This document shows positions 1 through 9,267 of a stretch of DNA of 64,000 nucleotides, in pieces; within the stretch, counting starts at the first letter, position 1, and each line of letters opens with the position of its first letter. Where the stretch lies: positions 8,419,001 to 8,483,000 of the forward strand of contig NZ_WSRO01000002.1 of the NCBI RefSeq assembly GCF_009769735.1, written 5' to 3'. The translations under genes were made by a program, and so were the position numbers. The notes under the pieces are model-generated. The model made no database searches, was not told the origin of the DNA, and saw only the letters and a program-made list of their open reading frames with translations. The DNA is from Streptomyces sp. BA2 (GTDB taxonomy: Bacteria > Actinomycetota > Actinomycetes > Streptomycetales > Streptomycetaceae).

Positions 1-808
1 CGAGCGCGTCCTTGACGTGGAGATAGCCGACGATACGACGGCCGTCGTCCACCACGGGGAAGCGCGAGAAACCGGACTCCGCCGAAAGCCGCTCCAGCTC
101 CTCCGGCGTCACGCCCACGCGGGCGTAGACCACGCTCTCCAGCGGGAGCACCACATCCCTCACGGGACGGCGGCCCAGCTCCAGGGCGTCGTGCAGGCGC
201 TCCTGGGCGCGGTCGTCGATCAGGCCCGCGTCACTGGAGTCCTTGACCATCCGGGCGAGTTCGTCGTCCGAGAAGGACGCGCTCACCTCGTTCTTGGCCT
301 CGACCCTGAGCAGCTTCAGAAGGCCGTTGGCGAACGCGTTGATCGCGAAGATGACAGGGCGCAGCGCCCGCGCGATCGCGACCAGCGGCGGGCCGAGCAG
401 CAGCGCCGTGCGCACCGGCTCGGCCAGCGAGATGTTCTTGGGGATCATCTCGCCGAGCAGCATGTGCAGATACGTCGCGAGCGCCAGGGCGATGACGAAC
501 GAGATCGGGTGGACCAGACCGTGCGGCACCCCGACCCCGTCGAACAGCGGCTCCAGGATGTGCGCTATCGCGGGCTCGGCGACGATACCGAGCACCAGCG
601 TGCACAGCGTGATGCCGAGCTGCGCGGCGGCGAGCAGCGCGGAGACGTGCCGCAGGCCCCACAGCACGCTCTCGGCACGCCGGTCGCCGTCCTCGGCGTA
701 CGGCTCGATCTGACTCCTGCGTACGGAGATGAGGGCGAACTCGGCGCCCACGAAGAAGGCGTTGACGACGAGGGTCGCCAGGCCGATCAGCAACTGGATG
801 GCGGTCAT
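1..808 (-). CDS. CNNM/CorC-type membrane protein (partial, hemolysin family)
   Basis: This gene reads off the left edge, so its C-terminus is missing. The visible part starts MTAIQLLIGLATLVVNAFFV and carries the hydrophobic DUF21/CNNM transmembrane domain followed by the first CBS segment (SGFSRFPVVDDGRRIVGYLH). Proteins of this family are annotated as hemolysin C or CorC-like and are linked to Mg2+/Co2+ homeostasis; that role is family knowledge, not visible here. The start ATG overlaps the TGA of the upstream paralogue (ATGA), so the two are translationally coupled and probably encode paired membrane subunits. Confidence 0.85.
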   Translation of the reverse strand, partial: MTAIQLLIGLATLVVNAFFVGAEFALISVRRSQIEPYAEDGDRRAESVLWGLRHVSALLAAAQLGITLCTLVLGIVAEPAIAHILEPLFDGVGVPHGLVHPISFVIALALATYLHMLLGEMIPKNISLAEPVRTALLLGPPLVAIARALRPVIFAINAFANGLLKLLRVEAKNEVSASFSDDELARMVKDSSDAGLIDDRAQERLHDALELGRRPVRDVVLPLESVVYARVGVTPEELERLSAESGFSRFPVVDDGRRIVGYLHVKDAL

Positions 809-2136
809 CGCTCCTCCTCCTGGTGGTCGTCGTGCAAGGGCGCGTGCAGCAGGACGCGGGCCGCGCGGCGGCCGCGGGCGTCCACGACGTCGAGCCGCCA
901 GCCGCCCACGTCCACGGTGTCGCCCTCGGCGGGGATGCGGCCCAGCTCGGTCGCGACGAGTCCGGCGAGCGTCTCGTACGGGCCGTCCGGCGCGCGCAGG
1001 CCGACGCGGGCCAGCTGGTCGGTGCGGGCCGAGCCGTCGGCGGAGTACCGCGTGCGGCCGTCGTCGTCCGTGCCGTCGGGGGCGATGTCGGGCGTCTCGT
1101 GCGGGTCGTGCTCGTCCCGCACCTCGCCGACGACCTCCTCGACGATGTCCTCCAGGGTCGCGACGCCGGCCGTGCCGCCGTACTCGTCGATGACCACGGC
1201 CATCGTGCGCTTCCCGGAGAGCCGGTCGAGCAGGCGGTCGACGGTCAGTGACTCCGGTACGAGGAGGGGCTCGCGCATCAGCTCGGCGACGGGGAAGCGG
1301 GCGCGGCGCTCGGCCGGTACGGCCAGGACGTCCTTGATGTGCGCGACGCCGACGACCGAGTCGAGGTTGCCGCGGTAGACGGGGAAGCGGGACAGACCGG
1401 TCGCCCGGGTGGCGTTCGCGACGTCCTCGCAGGTGGCAAGGACGTCCAGCGCCATGACCTGGACGCGCGGCGTCATCACGTTCTCCGCGGAGAGGTCGGC
1501 GAGGTTCAGGGTGCGGACGAACAGCTCGGCGGTGTCCGCCTCCAGGGAGCCCTCCTTGGCGGAGTGCCGGGCCAGTGCCACCAGCTCCTTGGGGCTGCGC
1601 GCGGAGGCCAGCTCCTCGGTGGGCTGGATGCCGAAGCGGCGTACGGAGCGGTTCGCGGTGTTGTTCAGGTGCGCGATGAAGGGGCGGAACAAGGCGCTGA
1701 ACAGGCGCTGCGGGGTCGCCACCCGTTTGGCGACGGCCAGCGGCGACGAGATCGCCCAGTTCTTGGGGACCAGCTCACCGACGACCATCAGGAAGACCGT
1801 CGACAGGGCCGTGCCGATGACCAGGGCGATCGACGAGGCCGCCGATGCGGGGATGCCCATGGCGCGCAGCGGGCCCGAGATCAGCTTGGCGATGGAGGAC
1901 TCGGAGAGCATGCCGACGACCAGATTGGTGACAGTGATGCCCAGCTGGGCCCCGGAGAGCTGGAAGGTGAGGTTCTTGACGGCCTTGAGGGCGCCGGCGG
2001 CACCGCGCTCGCCGCGTTCGACGGCTCGCTCCAGTTCGCTGCGCTCGACCGTCGTGAGGGAGAACTCGGCAGCGACGAAGACACCACAGGCCACCGAGAG
2101 CAGCACCGCCACGAGGAGCAGGAGCACTTCGGTCAT
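805..2136 (-). CDS. CNNM/CorC-type membrane protein with CBS pair
   Basis: 443-residue protein with an N-terminal DUF21/CNNM membrane domain (about four hydrophobic segments in residues 1-190), two CBS motifs (around 205-335, including LSRFPVYRGNLDSVVGVAHI and RTMAVVIDEYGGTAGVATLE) and a C-terminal CorC_HlyC domain. This is the full architecture of the hemolysin/CorC family, proposed to affect divalent cation transport. It overlaps the next gene by 4 bp and is a paralogue of it. The start is the ATG at 2134-2136, preceded by GGAGGTGACC. Confidence 0.88.
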   Translation of the reverse strand: MTEVLLLLVAVLLSVACGVFVAAEFSLTTVERSELERAVERGERGAAGALKAVKNLTFQLSGAQLGITVTNLVVGMLSESSIAKLISGPLRAMGIPASAASSIALVIGTALSTVFLMVVGELVPKNWAISSPLAVAKRVATPQRLFSALFRPFIAHLNNTANRSVRRFGIQPTEELASARSPKELVALARHSAKEGSLEADTAELFVRTLNLADLSAENVMTPRVQVMALDVLATCEDVANATRATGLSRFPVYRGNLDSVVGVAHIKDVLAVPAERRARFPVAELMREPLLVPESLTVDRLLDRLSGKRTMAVVIDEYGGTAGVATLEDIVEEVVGEVRDEHDPHETPDIAPDGTDDDGRTRYSADGSARTDQLARVGLRAPDGPYETLAGLVATELGRIPAEGDTVDVGGWRLDVVDARGRRAARVLLHAPLHDDHQEEER

Positions 2137-2257
2137 CGGGTCACCTCCGTCCCATGATCAGGCAGGGACCGGGCGAATGCGCGATGTCGGGTACTAGGAG
2201 GCTCGCCCATGGGCGGACGCTCACACCTTTCGATGATGTTCGAGTGATCCGTCCATA

Positions 2258-2437
2258 TTAAAGGAGGTGCTTCACCCAGCGGCTCCACGGCGGCTCGGGC
2301 GCGTAGCCCGCGGCATGCCAGGTGTGATGGGCCTGCTCATTGCGGTCAAGGACCATGGCGGTGCCCGTCCGGCGAGCGGGTTCCGTCGCCCGCCATGCCC
2401 TTCGGCTCGGAACGGAAACCTGCCATGAAAACTTTTT
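2258..2437 (-). pseudogene. C-terminal relic of a GNAT-like acetyltransferase
   Basis: On the minus strand an open frame of about 60 codons ends at TAA (2258-2260) and encodes ATEPARRTGTAMVLDRNEQA followed by HHTWHAAGYAPEPPWSRWVK. This resembles the C-terminal strand-helix-strand of GNAT acetyltransferases (N-E-A...W...GY pattern). No N-terminal acetyl-CoA binding part exists upstream: the frame hits TAG at 2438-2440 beside a low-GC palindrome. I infer a decayed gene whose 5' part was lost. A short internal ATG at 2354-2356 could still give a tiny peptide, but there is no evidence that it is made. Confidence 0.55.
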
Positions 2438-2447
2438 CTAGAAAAAG
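2432..2447. promoter_or_regulatory. Perfect 16-bp palindrome upstream of the first beta-propeller gene
   Basis: CTTTTTCTAGAAAAAG is a perfect palindrome in an AT-rich patch that stands out from the GC-rich surroundings. It lies about 40 bp before the ATG at 2486. It could be an operator for the downstream gene, a terminator remnant, or the scar at the truncated GNAT relic. No regulator can be assigned. Confidence 0.35.
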
Positions 2448-2485
2448 GCTCTAGTAACAGTCATGATTGGTCCAGAATCTCGTTC

Positions 2486-4051
2486 ATGGTCAATCGCGAG
2501 TCCGAGCCGGTGCATCAGCCCGTGCCCGGCAACCCCTACGTCCAGCCGACGCCCCCGGCCCGCACCACGCGAAGGCTCGGCTTCGCCCTCGGTGCCGGAG
2601 CCGTCGCCCTGGTCCTGATCGGTGTGGGCTTCTACGCTGTCACGCAAGCAGACGGAGACGGGGACGGGAGCGGTTCCCGTGAGCCCGTCGCCGGGCAGAC
2701 ACGGGAATCGGCGGACGGCGGGCGGGAGTCGGCCGCCCCGGACCGGGATGCCGACGCCGACGCGAAGGACGACGGGTCGGCGGCCGTGATCGACGTCAAC
2801 GCGGGGCGCAAGCCCGGCGAGGCCAAGGCCTGGCTCGCGATGAACGACCTCAAGCTGCCGGGCAAGGGCGCGCAGCTGCTCGACCTCTGGCACGTACCCG
2901 GAATCGTGGCCCAGGCCGAGCACAACGAGGTCACCGGCTACCGGACCGCCGACGGATCCAAGGCATGGACGGTGCCGCTGCCGGGCGCGGTGTGCGACAC
3001 CCCGGTGAACCCCACACCGGACGGCAAGGTCGTCGTCGCGTACACGAAGCGGAAGTCCGAGGGGAACTCGCAGTGCGACCAGCTGCGGATGATCGACCTG
3101 AAGACCGGTGAGAAGGGCTGGCACAAGGAGCTCGTCGACCGCGGCTTCTGGGACGACACCAGCATGACCCACGTCGCCATCACGGGCAGCACCGTCATGG
3201 TCGACCAGAGCGCCACCATGCGCGCCTACCGGATCGGCGACGGCAAGCGGCTGTTCACGACCGAGCGGGAGCGGGAGGGCGGCTGCTCCCTCGACGGCGT
3301 CGCGGGCGGCTCGCGGCTGCTCCAGGTGGAGTCCTGTCAGCCGGGCAGTCCCAGCACGCACGGCCGCCTCAAGAGGCTCGACCCCCGCACCGGCGACGTC
3401 AAGTGGACCTACCGGACGAAGAAGGGCTGGAGCGTCCAGAAGGTCTACTCGGTCGACCCCGCCGTGGCCGTCGTCCAGAACCGCGACGACATGGACAAGT
3501 GGGCCGTCGTCACCGTCGACGACAAGGGAAAGCAGCGCTCCTGGATCAGTGTCGGCAAGGGCCCGCACAAGTTCGAGATGTGCGCCGGGGCGGGCGACTC
3601 CGGCGAGGGCGTGCAGAACTGTCCGGGAGCCGCCGTCGACGCGGACACGCTCTATCTGGCGAGCGAGCCCAAGGGCGGCATCCTCGGCCCGAACAAGATC
3701 GTCGCCTTCGACCTCCGCACGGGGAAGTCCAAGTGGTCCGGCTCGGTCGAGGGCGGGCGCCAGATCACGCCGGTCACGGTGGCCGGAGCCGACCGGCCCG
3801 GGGTGATCGCCTACGCGCGGGCGCAGGACGGCAAGAACGGGCAGACCGTGCGCTTCGGCCCCGGTGGCGGCAAGCCGGACGTACTGCTGAGGCACACCTC
3901 GTCGGCCCAGAGCATGGAAGCCGGTATGTACGCCGGCCACACCCTGTACGCCGACAAGCGGTTCTTCGTGACCCCCACGCGCCTGGACGGCAAGAGTCAC
4001 GGCGGCAAGGGCGAGGAGGGCAACGCCCGCATGCTCGCCTTCGCCCGGTGA
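2486..4051 (+). CDS. Membrane-anchored PQQ-like beta-propeller protein
   Basis: 521 residues: a short proline-rich cytoplasmic N-terminus (1-28), one transmembrane helix (about 31-54, FALGAGAVALVLIGVGFYAV), a charged/Ser-Gly linker, then an extracytoplasmic domain with repeating W-x-V/T-G-T-I-type blades such as YRTADGSKAWTVPL and FDLRTGKSKWSG, typical of PQQ-binding-like beta-propellers. No enzyme motif is visible, so it is likely a scaffold or sensor outside the membrane. A paralogue follows 55 bp downstream. No good Shine-Dalgarno sequence precedes the ATG, so the start is less certain. Confidence 0.75.
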   Translation: MVNRESEPVHQPVPGNPYVQPTPPARTTRRLGFALGAGAVALVLIGVGFYAVTQADGDGDGSGSREPVAGQTRESADGGRESAAPDRDADADAKDDGSAAVIDVNAGRKPGEAKAWLAMNDLKLPGKGAQLLDLWHVPGIVAQAEHNEVTGYRTADGSKAWTVPLPGAVCDTPVNPTPDGKVVVAYTKRKSEGNSQCDQLRMIDLKTGEKGWHKELVDRGFWDDTSMTHVAITGSTVMVDQSATMRAYRIGDGKRLFTTEREREGGCSLDGVAGGSRLLQVESCQPGSPSTHGRLKRLDPRTGDVKWTYRTKKGWSVQKVYSVDPAVAVVQNRDDMDKWAVVTVDDKGKQRSWISVGKGPHKFEMCAGAGDSGEGVQNCPGAAVDADTLYLASEPKGGILGPNKIVAFDLRTGKSKWSGSVEGGRQITPVTVAGADRPGVIAYARAQDGKNGQTVRFGPGGGKPDVLLRHTSSAQSMEAGMYAGHTLYADKRFFVTPTRLDGKSHGGKGEEGNARMLAFAR

Positions 4052-4106
4052 CGCCCCCGGCAGCACAGCAGCAGACAGCCACACCCTCACCAGCAGTGGA
4101 GCCACG

Positions 4107-5744
4107 ATGACGCAGCCGCCGCCCCCCGAGCAGTCCCCGCAGCACCCTCAGGGCCCCGGAGCTTTCGGCCCGCCTCCGCAGGGAGCCTTCGGCCCGCCCC
4201 CGCAGGGGCAGGCCCCGGGCTTCGGCCCGCCCGTCGCCCCGCCGCCCAGTGGCTTCGGTCCCCATCAGGTCTACCAGCCGATACCGGCGCCCGCCTCGCC
4301 ACCGGGCCGAGGAAGCGGAGGAAGCGGCGGGGGCGGCGGAGGCAGACGGCCCGGTCGCCGCACCGCGATCGTCGTCTCCGTCGTCGCCGCGATCGCCCTG
4401 ATCGTCGGAGGCGGCGTCTGGTACGCCACCTCGGCCGACGGCGGCTCGAAGGACAAGACCGCGGCCAAGCCGGGCGGCGACGGCGCGGCACCCAAGTACG
4501 AGAAGCCCAAGGAGAAGGCGCCCAAGGTCCCCAAGGCCTTCTTCTCGACCAAGGCCTTGCAGCCCAAGTTGCCGAAGGGGGAGACCACTTGGAAGGCCCA
4601 GGGGTCCTGGCTCACCGACAAGGTGTACGCGAAGGCCTCGGTCGAAGCGATCGTCGGCGTCGACGCCTCGTCGGGGAAGGGGCTCTACCGCCTGCCGAAG
4701 CCGGGGGAGTCGTGCGCGGGCTCCCCGGACGTCGGCAAGGGCAACATCGCCGTCGTCGTCACGGGGGCGAAAGTGCACGACGACAGGGGCTTCAAGGACG
4801 CGTGCACCGAGGTGACCGCCTTCGACGTGGACACCGGCGAGAAGCTCTGGACCAAGTCGATCACCGTCGGCTACCAGAAGGAGAAGACGGTCTTCAACCA
4901 GGTCACCATCAGCGGTGACACGGTCGCCGTCGGGGGCCTCTACGGCGGCGCGGCTTTCGACCTGCGCGGTGGAGACGTCCTGTGGGAGCCGAAGCAGGGG
5001 GACAAGTGCCGCGACGTCGGCTACGGAGGCGGCGAGCGGCTGGTGGCGGTCCGCTCCTGCGGTGACTACGGATCGGAGCGATTCCAGGTCCAGCTCCTCG
5101 ACCCGGCCACGGGAAAGTCGAAGTGGACCCACAAGCTCCCCGCGGGCGTCCGAAGCCCCAGCGTGGTCTCCACCGAGCCGGTGGTCGTCGCCCTCGACTC
5201 CGGTGAGATCACGTCGTCCGGCGCCACGGACGTCTTCTCCCTCGACGAGAAGGGCGACCGGCGTACGAGGATCGCGCTGCCGGACGGCAAGTACCTGCAC
5301 GAGTGCGGCACCGTGTCCGTCGTCCAGGACTGCAAGGGCATCGCGGCGGGCAACGGCAAGCTCTATGTCCCCACCAAACAGCGCGACGGGGCGAAGAAGT
5401 TCTCGTCGACGAACGACATCGTGGTCTTCTCCCTGGCCACGGGCAAGACCACGGGGGAGAAGGTGGAGGCGGGCGACAGCTCCCCCATCTTCCCGATCCG
5501 CATGGACGGCGGGAACGTACTCGTCTACAAGAGCGGCCCGTACGCACAGGTCGTCTCCCTCGACGGCAGGGATCTGAAGAAGGAGACGCTGCTTCTCGAC
5601 GCCGGCACCCGGCCGAGCGCGCTGCCGCCCCTGATCTCCGAACTGCGCTTCCGCAGCAACAAGCTGTTCCTCAGCTCCGATCTGCTCGCCCAGTACTCCG
5701 GGGGCAAGGAAACGATCATGATGTTCGGCTTCGCGGCCAAGTAA
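4107..5744 (+). CDS. Membrane-anchored PQQ-like beta-propeller protein (paralogue)
   Basis: 545 residues with the same plan as its upstream neighbour: a Pro/Gly/Phe-rich N-terminus (1-75) containing repeated GAFGPPPQ units, a basic RRPGRR stop-transfer signal, one transmembrane helix (about 89-111) and an extracytoplasmic PQQ-like beta-propeller (FDVDTGEKLWTKSI, LLDPATGKSKWTHKL). Such proline-rich leaders are common in Streptomyces membrane proteins. GGAG lies a few bases before the ATG. It ends 6 bp from a convergent gene. Function unknown; the tandem pair suggests duplication and possible joint action. Confidence 0.78.
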   Translation: MTQPPPPEQSPQHPQGPGAFGPPPQGAFGPPPQGQAPGFGPPVAPPPSGFGPHQVYQPIPAPASPPGRGSGGSGGGGGGRRPGRRTAIVVSVVAAIALIVGGGVWYATSADGGSKDKTAAKPGGDGAAPKYEKPKEKAPKVPKAFFSTKALQPKLPKGETTWKAQGSWLTDKVYAKASVEAIVGVDASSGKGLYRLPKPGESCAGSPDVGKGNIAVVVTGAKVHDDRGFKDACTEVTAFDVDTGEKLWTKSITVGYQKEKTVFNQVTISGDTVAVGGLYGGAAFDLRGGDVLWEPKQGDKCRDVGYGGGERLVAVRSCGDYGSERFQVQLLDPATGKSKWTHKLPAGVRSPSVVSTEPVVVALDSGEITSSGATDVFSLDEKGDRRTRIALPDGKYLHECGTVSVVQDCKGIAAGNGKLYVPTKQRDGAKKFSSTNDIVVFSLATGKTTGEKVEAGDSSPIFPIRMDGGNVLVYKSGPYAQVVSLDGRDLKKETLLLDAGTRPSALPPLISELRFRSNKLFLSSDLLAQYSGGKETIMMFGFAAK

Positions 5745-5750
5745 TCGCCT

Positions 5751-6641
5751 TCACGCGCCGGCGAGTACCTCCATGACGGGACCGAACGCCTCGAAGTACG
5801 GTTCGAGGACGGTGATGTACGAGAAGCCGTACCGCTCCCGCTGGGCGCGCAACTGGTCGGCGATCTGCCGGACGGTGCCGATCAGCAGGAGCGGCAGGCC
5901 GAGCGCCGCGTCCTCGGTGAGATGCGGGATGTATTCGATGACCTGTTGTACCGCTTTGCGGCGATCGCCGGTCACTTCGACCATCTGGATCAGCAGGTTC
6001 AGCTCCGCCGGTTCGGGGCGGCGCGCCGCGAACCGCTGGTAGACGGCGACGCGTTCGTCCAGTTCCTCGGGCGTGAGGTGGGTCATCTTCCCGCTGCTGT
6101 CACCACGGGCCGCCTTGGCGCCGGTGAACGCGGCGATGTCGGCGTGCTCGGCGGTGAGCTCCAGCATACGGTCGCCGTTGCCGCCGACGAGGATCGGCGG
6201 CCGGGGCTTCTGCCGGGGCTGCGGCTGGTGCTCGTCGGAGCCGAGGAGTCTGTCCAACTCCTCGATGGTGTGCCGGAGATGGCCCACGCGTTCCCTGGGC
6301 GTGCCCCAGGGCAGACCGGCCACGTCGTGCTCCGGTTTGACGTAGCCCGTGCCGAGCCCCAGCTCAAGGCGGCCACCTGTGAGCGCGTCCGTGGTGGCCA
6401 CCTCACGGGCGAGCAGGGTGGGGTTCCAGAACGCGGCGTTCAGGACGAACGTGCCGACGCGGGGCCGCTCGGTGGCCTCGGCGGCGGCGACGAGCGAGGG
6501 GAACGGGGCGGGCATGCCGAGGTGGTCGGCGACCAGGATGACGTCGTAGCCGAGCGCCTCCGCCTTGCGGCACTTCTTGCGCCACTCGTCACCGGTGGAA
6601 GCGATGACCATGTTGACCCCGAAACGGAACGGGCGAGCCAT
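5751..6641 (-). CDS. F420-dependent LLM-class oxidoreductase
   Basis: 296-residue luciferase-like TIM-barrel protein. MARPFRFGVNMV and the GGRLELGLGTGYVKPEHDVA stretch are typical of the actinobacterial LLM subgroup predicted to use coenzyme F420 (TIGR03621-type). The substrate is unknown. The start ATG follows GAGGAGAG at good spacing. It is convergent with the beta-propeller gene (6-bp gap) and 47 bp downstream of the ABC permease, so it may be read from the same transcript. Confidence 0.82.
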   Translation of the reverse strand: MARPFRFGVNMVIASTGDEWRKKCRKAEALGYDVILVADHLGMPAPFPSLVAAAEATERPRVGTFVLNAAFWNPTLLAREVATTDALTGGRLELGLGTGYVKPEHDVAGLPWGTPRERVGHLRHTIEELDRLLGSDEHQPQPRQKPRPPILVGGNGDRMLELTAEHADIAAFTGAKAARGDSSGKMTHLTPEELDERVAVYQRFAARRPEPAELNLLIQMVEVTGDRRKAVQQVIEYIPHLTEDAALGLPLLLIGTVRQIADQLRAQRERYGFSYITVLEPYFEAFGPVMEVLAGA

Positions 6642-6688
6642 GAACTCTCCTCATATGTACGAGCAGTTGGGCACAGCCGTCCAGTCCC

Positions 6689-9253
6689 TCACTCGTGCGC
6701 GATGGCCGCAAGGACATTCATGCGCGACGCGCGCAGGGCGGGCAGCAGAGCCGCCGCGAGGCCGACGACCACGGAACCGATCAGTACGGCGATCACCGTC
6801 GTCCAGGGGATCGCGAACGCCGTCATGCCCTGCAGCGCGAGCACCTGCTGCGCCGCGACGCCCCACACCAGGCCGAGCGCGAGCCCGAGCAGCGCGCCGA
6901 ACACCGCGATCACCACGGACTCCAGGCGGATCATGCGGCGCAACTGCCGCCGGGCGAGCCCGATGGCGCGCAGCAGACCGATCTCGCGGGTGCGCTCGAC
7001 GACCGACAGGGCAAGGGTGTTGACCACGCCGAGGACCGCGATGATGATCGCGAGGCCGAGCAGCGCGTAGACGAGATAGAGCATCACGGCGATCTGCTCG
7101 CGGATCAGTTCCTTGTAGTCCGCCTGGTCGCGGACCTGCACCTGCGGATACGGGTCGAGTGTCTTCTCAAGACGGTCGCGCAGCGTGTCGGGCTCCGTGC
7201 CCGAGGCGGCGTTCACGTACAGCGCGGAGTCCTGACCGCCCGGCACGAACTCCTCGACCGTCTCCATGCCGAAGAAGATCCCGCCCTCGACGCCGAACCC
7301 CTCGGCTCCCGGCTGGTCGGTGAGCGCGCCCACCGTCAGTTCCGTCTTGCGCCCGTCGGGGAACTCCACGGGCAGCTTGGAGCCCATCCGGGCCTTGTGG
7401 TCCCGCGCGAAGTCCCGCTGCATGGCGATGCTTCCGGGTGCGAGCGCCCGAGCGGTGCCGCCGTCGACGTACGTGACGCGGGCGACGTCGTCGAGGCGCG
7501 GGTCGTAGCCCGCAGCGGTCGTCTCCACGCTCTTGCCGTCCGGCATGGACACCTTCACGGGCGCGAACCGCTGGCGCACGACGAGCCCGGCACCCCCGGT
7601 GTCCTTCACCTTCTCGGTGATCTCCTGGGAGAAGGGCATGAAGTTGCTGTTCTGTACGACGAAGTCGGCGCCCAGCGTCTTGTCGATCTGTTCGTCGAAC
7701 GACTTGGTCATCGACGCGCTCGCCACGGACATGCCGCTCACCAGGGCGAGGCCCACCATCAGCGCGGCGGCCGTGGCGCCCGTACGGCGTGGATTGCGCA
7801 GGGCGTTGCGCTGGCTCATCCGGCCGACCGAACCGAACAGGGCAGGGAACGCGCCGCCGAGCACCCGGATCACCGGGCGGACGAGGAGCGGTCCCGCGAT
7901 GACGGTGGCGATCAGGGTGAGGACGAGGCCGAGACCGAGCAGCGACGCCGCCGACGAGGTCTTCTCCGCCGTGGCGCAGCCGACGAGCGCGGCCGCGCCC
8001 GCCGCACCGACCACCGCGCCGACCACGGCGCGGATCTTCAACGGCCGTCCCACGCCCGCGATCTCGGCGTCGGCGAGTGCCGCCATCGGCGATACGTGCG
8101 CCGCGCGCCGGGCAGGGAGATACGCCGCGACGAACGTGACGCCGACCCCGACGACGTACGAGGCGACGGGAGTTCCCCAGCCGATGACCATCTCGGTGGA
8201 CTTCAGGTTCATCCCGAAGGCGCCCATCAGCTCGATGAGCCCGGCCGCGAGGCCGATCCCCGCCGCGAGGCCGACCGTGGAGCCGACCACGCCGAGCAGG
8301 AGCGCCTCGGTGAGCACGGAGCGGCGGACCTGCCTGCGGTCGGCGCCGAGCGCGCGCAGCAGGCCCAGTTCGCGGGTGCGCTGCGCGATCAGCATCGAGA
8401 AGGTGTTGACGATCAGGAAGATGCCGACCAGGACGGCGATCCCGGCGAAGCCGAGCATCACGTACTTGATGACGTCCAGGAAACCGCCGAGTTCGGACGC
8501 CGCGGATTCGGCCTGTTCGTCCGCGGTCTTCAGGTCGTAGCCCGAGCCGAGTTCGGCGGCGAGACGGCGCTTGAGCTCGGTGTCGCTCACGCCGGCTGAG
8601 GCGTCCACCGAGATGCCCGTCGCCGCGTCCTTGTCGCCCAGGAGTTCGCGCTGGGCGGTCGGGGTGTCCAGGAAGACCAGGGCCGCGCCGGGGTTGGTGG
8701 TGGTGAAGGTGACGATGCCGACGACCTCGACCTTGAACGAGCCCGGCGCGGCGAGCACCGTGAGGGTGTCGCCGATCTCCACGTCCTTCTTGTCGGCCGT
8801 GTCCGCGTCGAGCAGCGCCTGGTCCTTGCCGCGCGGTGCGTGCCCCGAGGTCAGCTCGACTGGGCTGCGGTCGGTGACGTACCAGTTCGTGGCGATGGTG
8901 GGGGCGCCGGTGGTGGGACCGACCGGGTCGTTCTCGCTGTCGACGACCGTGATGTTCTCGACGGCCGCGTCGACACGGGTCCGTGCGACCCCGTCGACCT
9001 CCTTGAGGCGGTCGGCGAGTTTCGCGGGGACCGTCGGCGTCTGCCCCGATGGCACCGCCTCGTCGAGGTTCTCCTTCGGCTCGACGGTCACATCGGCGGA
9101 CGTCGAGGCGAAGAGCCGGTCGAAGGTGCGGGCCACCGTGTCCGAGAAGATGAGGCTGCCCGCGACGAACGCCACCGAGAGGATCACGGCGAGCGCGGAG
9201 AGCAGCAGCCGGCCCTTGTGCGCGAGGAAGCTCCTGAGTGTCGCCTTCAGCAT
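6689..9253 (-). CDS. ABC transporter permease, MacB/FtsX type
   Basis: 854 residues from MLKATLRSFLAHKGRLLLSA. A first transmembrane helix (about 15-37) is followed by a large periplasmic MacB-like domain, an FtsX domain with three helices (about 255-400), more membrane helices, a second extracytoplasmic domain and a C-terminal FtsX domain (conserved VVERTREIGLLRAIGLARRQ). This duplicated FtsX layout belongs to exporters of lipoproteins, peptides or antibiotics. The ATG at 9251-9253 is chosen because it gives the canonical N-terminus, 14 bp after the ATPase gene. Longer forms extend into unrelated sequence. Confidence 0.9.
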   Translation of the reverse strand: MLKATLRSFLAHKGRLLLSALAVILSVAFVAGSLIFSDTVARTFDRLFASTSADVTVEPKENLDEAVPSGQTPTVPAKLADRLKEVDGVARTRVDAAVENITVVDSENDPVGPTTGAPTIATNWYVTDRSPVELTSGHAPRGKDQALLDADTADKKDVEIGDTLTVLAAPGSFKVEVVGIVTFTTTNPGAALVFLDTPTAQRELLGDKDAATGISVDASAGVSDTELKRRLAAELGSGYDLKTADEQAESAASELGGFLDVIKYVMLGFAGIAVLVGIFLIVNTFSMLIAQRTRELGLLRALGADRRQVRRSVLTEALLLGVVGSTVGLAAGIGLAAGLIELMGAFGMNLKSTEMVIGWGTPVASYVVGVGVTFVAAYLPARRAAHVSPMAALADAEIAGVGRPLKIRAVVGAVVGAAGAAALVGCATAEKTSSAASLLGLGLVLTLIATVIAGPLLVRPVIRVLGGAFPALFGSVGRMSQRNALRNPRRTGATAAALMVGLALVSGMSVASASMTKSFDEQIDKTLGADFVVQNSNFMPFSQEITEKVKDTGGAGLVVRQRFAPVKVSMPDGKSVETTAAGYDPRLDDVARVTYVDGGTARALAPGSIAMQRDFARDHKARMGSKLPVEFPDGRKTELTVGALTDQPGAEGFGVEGGIFFGMETVEEFVPGGQDSALYVNAASGTEPDTLRDRLEKTLDPYPQVQVRDQADYKELIREQIAVMLYLVYALLGLAIIIAVLGVVNTLALSVVERTREIGLLRAIGLARRQLRRMIRLESVVIAVFGALLGLALGLVWGVAAQQVLALQGMTAFAIPWTTVIAVLIGSVVVGLAAALLPALRASRMNVLAAIAHE

Positions 9254-9267
9254 GGCCGCGGACCGCC

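Noticed and set aside
2438..5300. Long minus-strand frames opposite the beta-propeller genes
   Set aside because: They are antisense shadows of GC-rich coding DNA; the plus-strand proteins have clear membrane and repeat architecture.
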